From NCBI GenBank assembly GCA_946480915.1, contig CAMLLO010000011.1, positions 83,620-147,619 on the forward strand: a stretch of 64,000 bases of DNA. The letters are read 5' to 3'. This document shows positions 61,234 through 64,000 of this stretch, piece after piece; position 1 is the stretch's first letter; the number at the start of each line of letters is the position of its first letter. Both the position numbers and the translations under genes were made by a program. The notes under the pieces were generated by a model, which had not been told where the DNA came from, did no database searches, and saw nothing but the letters and a program-made list of their open reading frames with translations. Source of the stretch: an uncultured Sphingobacteriaceae bacterium (GTDB lineage: Bacteria; Bacteroidota; Bacteroidia; Sphingobacteriales; Sphingobacteriaceae).

Positions 61234-63561
61234 ATGATCAGGAACATTTTAGGAGGCTTGTTTTTCCTCTCTTTCACTACATTGTGTAGTGCTCAAACTT
61301 TTAACAAGACTGAAACCGGCATTAAAACTACTTCTCAAGCAATGGATATTGAAGTGCAGTTTTATTCGCCCAAGATTGTAAGAGTAAGTAAGTCTCCGCA
61401 AGGACGCACTTTTAAAAAAGAAAGCCTTTCGGTAATTATGAAGCCGGGCAAAACGGCAATTGACGTAAGCCAGGCAAATAGTGTGGTTAGTATGAAAAGT
61501 TCGTCTTTAATTGTCGAGCTGAATCTGGAAACAGGAAAGGTGGTTTTCAAAGAACTTTCAGGGAAACAGCTTTTAACTGAAAAGGATTATGGAACGCAAT
61601 TTACCGCTATTAAGGATGTAAATAAAGACGCATTTAATATACGGCAGGCCTTTCTGCTGGATCAGGATGAGCCAATTTACGGGTTAGGGCAACAGCAGAA
61701 TGGGAAGATGAACCAAAGGGGACAAAAGGTTTATTTGAGGCAAGACAATATGAAGGTTTGCATACCTTTCTTCCAGTCCATTAAAGGATATGGCTTATTT
61801 TGGGATAATTATTCTCCGACAACATTTACCGACAATTTGCAAGAAACATCCTTCGACTCTGAGGTCGGAGAATGCAGCGACTATTATTTCATGCTGGGAG
61901 GTAATGCTGATGGAGTGATTGCTGAGATGCGCAACCTGACAGGGCAGGCTCCCTTAATGCCTCTATGGGTGTTCGGTTTCTCTCAATCGCGCGAGCGATA
62001 TAAAACCCAGGCTGAATTGTTGGAAGTAGTTCAAAAATACAGAACCTTAAAAGTTCCGCTTGACGGAATTATCCAGGACTGGCAGTATTGGGGCAAAGAC
62101 AGTAATTGGAATGCGATGAGTTTTCAACCTTCTATTTTTCCCGACCCTAAAGGCATGGTAGATCAGGTCCATAAGATGAACGCCCATATTTTTATCGTTG
62201 CCTGGCCGGGAGTTGGACCGCTTACCAAGCAATACGCGGAGTTTAAAGAGAAAAATATGTTGATCAATTTTGACACCTGGCCGCCTAAAGGAGGGGTGAA
62301 ACCGTACGATGTTTATAATCCGGCGGCGAGAGATATTTATTGGAGCTACCTTAATAAAGGAATTTTCTCGCTCGGAACCGATGCATGGTGGCTGGATTCA
62401 TCCGAACCCGACCATATTAATATGAAAGACCGGGATTTTGATCAGCCTACATTTCTTGGTTCATTCAGAAGCGTTCGTAATGCATTCCCCTTACAACATG
62501 TCAGTGGAGTTTACACAAATCAACGGAAAACTACATCCGATAAGCGGGTGGTGATTTTAACCCGATCAGCATTTGCCGGGCAGCAAAGATATAGTGCATA
62601 TACATGGAGTGGCGATGTGGGCTCTAATTGGGCAACATTCAGAAGGCAGATTCCTGCTGGTTTAAATTTCTCTCTCACGGCAATACCTTACTGGAATACC
62701 GATATCGGTGGTTTTTTTGCCGGGCAGTTTGTGAAAGGCGGCGGCGCAAAAAATCCTGACTTTCAGGAACTATACGTGCGGTGGATGCAGTTTGCAACCT
62801 TCACGCCAATGATGCGCTCTCACGGAACAGATATACCCAGAGAAATTTATCAGTTTGGAGAAAGGGGACAATGGCCTTTTGATGTTCAGGAAAAATTCAT
62901 AAACCTGCGTTACAGCTTATTGCCATACAATTACTCAACAGCCTGGCAGGTAACTAATAACAGCGGTTCTTTTATGCGTGCTCTGTGTATGGATTTCCAA
63001 AAAGACAAACGCGTGTATAATATCGACAATGAATTCATGTTCGGTAAGTCGTTCTTAGTGATGCCCGTAACGGAAAAGGGAAGCAAATCACAACAAGTAT
63101 ACCTTCCTGAAGGAACAGGTTGGTTCGACTTCTGGACTAATAAGTTTACTGAGGGTGGAACAGAAGTAACAAGGGAAACTCCAATGGATATAGTACCTCT
63201 GTATGTTAGAGCCGGATCAATTATCCCTTTTGGACCCAACGTTCAGTATGCACAGGAAAAGAAATGGGATAATCTTGAGCTACGCATTTATAGCGGAGCT
63301 AATGGCGAATTTACTCTTTACGAAGATGAGAACAATAATTATAACTACGAGAAAGGAAAGTACAGTGAAATTAAGTTCCGGTGGAATGATAAGCAAAGAA
63401 CACTCGAAATAAGCGACAGAAAGGGAAGCTTTCCAAAAATGCTTAAAGCCAGAAAGTTCAAAGTTTTGGTAATAGACGGTAGCAGCGCTGGAACTGAAGC
63501 AATTTTCAATATCACTAAAAACGTCAATTATAATGGGAAAAGAACAACTGTAAGACTCTAA
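61234..63561 (+). CDS. secreted GH31 alpha-glycosidase
   Basis: A 775-residue enzyme of glycoside hydrolase family 31 (alpha-glucosidase/alpha-xylosidase type). Signal peptide at residues 1-20 (ends SAQ). N-terminal beta-sandwich, then the catalytic TIM barrel with WVFGFSQSRERYKTQAELLEV, IIQDWQYWGKDSNWN, the nucleophile Asp388 in AWWLDSSEPDH and RSAFAGQQRYSAYTWSGDV, where the acid/base Asp is likely in SGDVGSNW. Two C-terminal sandwich domains follow. Location periplasmic or outer-membrane. Being next to the HTCS it should act on an oligosaccharide released by that locus; xyloglucan or starch-like glycans are possible. Confidence 0.92.
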   Translation: MIRNILGGLFFLSFTTLCSAQTFNKTETGIKTTSQAMDIEVQFYSPKIVRVSKSPQGRTFKKESLSVIMKPGKTAIDVSQANSVVSMKSSSLIVELNLETGKVVFKELSGKQLLTEKDYGTQFTAIKDVNKDAFNIRQAFLLDQDEPIYGLGQQQNGKMNQRGQKVYLRQDNMKVCIPFFQSIKGYGLFWDNYSPTTFTDNLQETSFDSEVGECSDYYFMLGGNADGVIAEMRNLTGQAPLMPLWVFGFSQSRERYKTQAELLEVVQKYRTLKVPLDGIIQDWQYWGKDSNWNAMSFQPSIFPDPKGMVDQVHKMNAHIFIVAWPGVGPLTKQYAEFKEKNMLINFDTWPPKGGVKPYDVYNPAARDIYWSYLNKGIFSLGTDAWWLDSSEPDHINMKDRDFDQPTFLGSFRSVRNAFPLQHVSGVYTNQRKTTSDKRVVILTRSAFAGQQRYSAYTWSGDVGSNWATFRRQIPAGLNFSLTAIPYWNTDIGGFFAGQFVKGGGAKNPDFQELYVRWMQFATFTPMMRSHGTDIPREIYQFGERGQWPFDVQEKFINLRYSLLPYNYSTAWQVTNNSGSFMRALCMDFQKDKRVYNIDNEFMFGKSFLVMPVTEKGSKSQQVYLPEGTGWFDFWTNKFTEGGTEVTRETPMDIVPLYVRAGSIIPFGPNVQYAQEKKWDNLELRIYSGANGEFTLYEDENNNYNYEKGKYSEIKFRWNDKQRTLEISDRKGSFPKMLKARKFKVLVIDGSSAGTEAIFNITKNVNYNGKRTTVRL

Positions 63562-63958
63562 AAGGGCAAAGTTCTTATTCACTCGATGATTTTTAGTTAA
63601 TCAACAAGCCGTCTCATAAGTTAATTGTGAGGCGGTTTCTTGGTTATATACATTTAGGAGTCCTCTGATTCGTGTACCAGAGCTTATGAAATGAGATGAA
63701 TTCAAGGTGGAGATTTCGGGCTGTTTTAAGTAAGTAATGATGTTATAACAATTTTCTGAACATTCGTGCGGGGAGTTTGCACATTCGAGGCATTTGGCAC
63801 TTCCATTCCTCCTTTACCTTTACAGGGATTCATACAACCCGGTAACCTAATTAAGCGCTAGACAACACCCGGCAAAATTTACTGCTTTGTGTTGCTATGT
63901 ACTTAAGCTGTTCGGTGTTGTATGAGAGAAAATACTTTACACGTTATAAACAACACTA
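63562..63958 (+). other. intergenic region after the GH31 gene
   Basis: Holds the GH31 terminator at 63606-63637 and an AT-rich stretch that should carry the promoter of the next gene; AATACTTTACACG near 63930 is a weak -7 candidate. No other feature seen. Confidence 0.4.
63606..63637 (+). terminator. intrinsic terminator of the GH31 gene
   Basis: AAGCCGTCTCA pairs with TGTGAGGCGGTTT (two wobbles) around an AT-rich loop, followed by TTTCTTGG. It lies 45 bp after the GH31 stop. Confidence 0.65.
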
Positions 63959-64000
63959 ATGAACAAAACAAAACTATTCTCTTTGTCACCCCGGGTGATA
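63959..64000 (+). CDS. start of a gene cut by the window end
   Basis: ATG at 63959 opens MNKTKLFSLSPRVI to the window edge. The basic N-terminus followed by hydrophobic residues could begin a signal peptide, fitting a SusC-like outer-membrane receptor that often follows GH31/HTCS genes, but 14 codons cannot show this. Confidence 0.35.
   Translation, partial: MNKTKLFSLSPRVI

Overview
The window looks like chromosomal DNA of a Bacteroidota species, most likely a Pedobacter-like member of the Sphingobacteriaceae (order inferred from gene content, not from any search). Pointers are the AT-rich sequence with few Shine-Dalgarno sites, TAnnTTTG-type -7 promoter boxes, the fused SecDF, a one-protein hybrid two-component regulator next to a GH31 glycosidase, a BlaI/M56 pair, and an ImuA-ImuB-DnaE2 cassette. 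I saw no rRNA, tRNA, CRISPR array, prophage or intact insertion sequence.

Region 1-33 kb is mainly housekeeping: a truncated MarR regulator, a minus-strand methyltransferase/PAP2/ZIP operon, a GlmM-like phosphohexomutase with a cysteine desulfurase, an extreme Asp-rich protein, accD, class II aldolase, a low-affinity iron permease-family protein with a GNAT enzyme, HMG-CoA lyase, type II NADH dehydrogenase, secDF, folA and thyA (separated by a four-helix-bundle gene flanked by inverted repeats), ispE, a large periplasmic gluzincin/beta-propeller protein, an EamA exporter, an LptF/G permease, tgt, a GT2, an ECF sigma factor, rsmG, the M56/BlaI pair with three copies of an 18-bp operator, dprA, a SixA-like phosphatase, a GT9 and a PolX/PHP protein whose polymerase site looks dead.

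Region 33-43 kb is more accessory: AI-2E-type permease, HPF-like factor, glycine-zipper lipoprotein, GYD protein, then a DoxX-like / flavin reductase / pterin synthase / GTP cyclohydrolase I operon in which the pterin synthase carries a one-base deletion in a zinc-ligand codon. Opposite lies an SDR / small dehydrogenase subunit / GMC dehydrogenase / GH1 operon. A 21-bp tandem repeat that is open as a His-rich 45-residue reading frame follows.

Region 43-52 kb is a DNA-damage block: a YtxH-like protein, then (minus strand) imuA-imuB-dnaE2 behind a palindromic operator candidate, and ligD with a small DUF3606 gene. Region 52-57 kb holds two related PAS histidine kinases flanked by two single-domain receivers. 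Region 57-64 kb starts a carbohydrate-utilisation locus: a 1329-residue hybrid regulator, a secreted GH31 enzyme, and the first codons of another gene cut by the window edge.

The best candidates for something new are the His-rich 21-bp repeat ORF, the BlaI and imuA operators, the catalytically altered PolX, the inverted-repeat unit between folA and thyA, and the frameshifted pterin gene in its redox operon.
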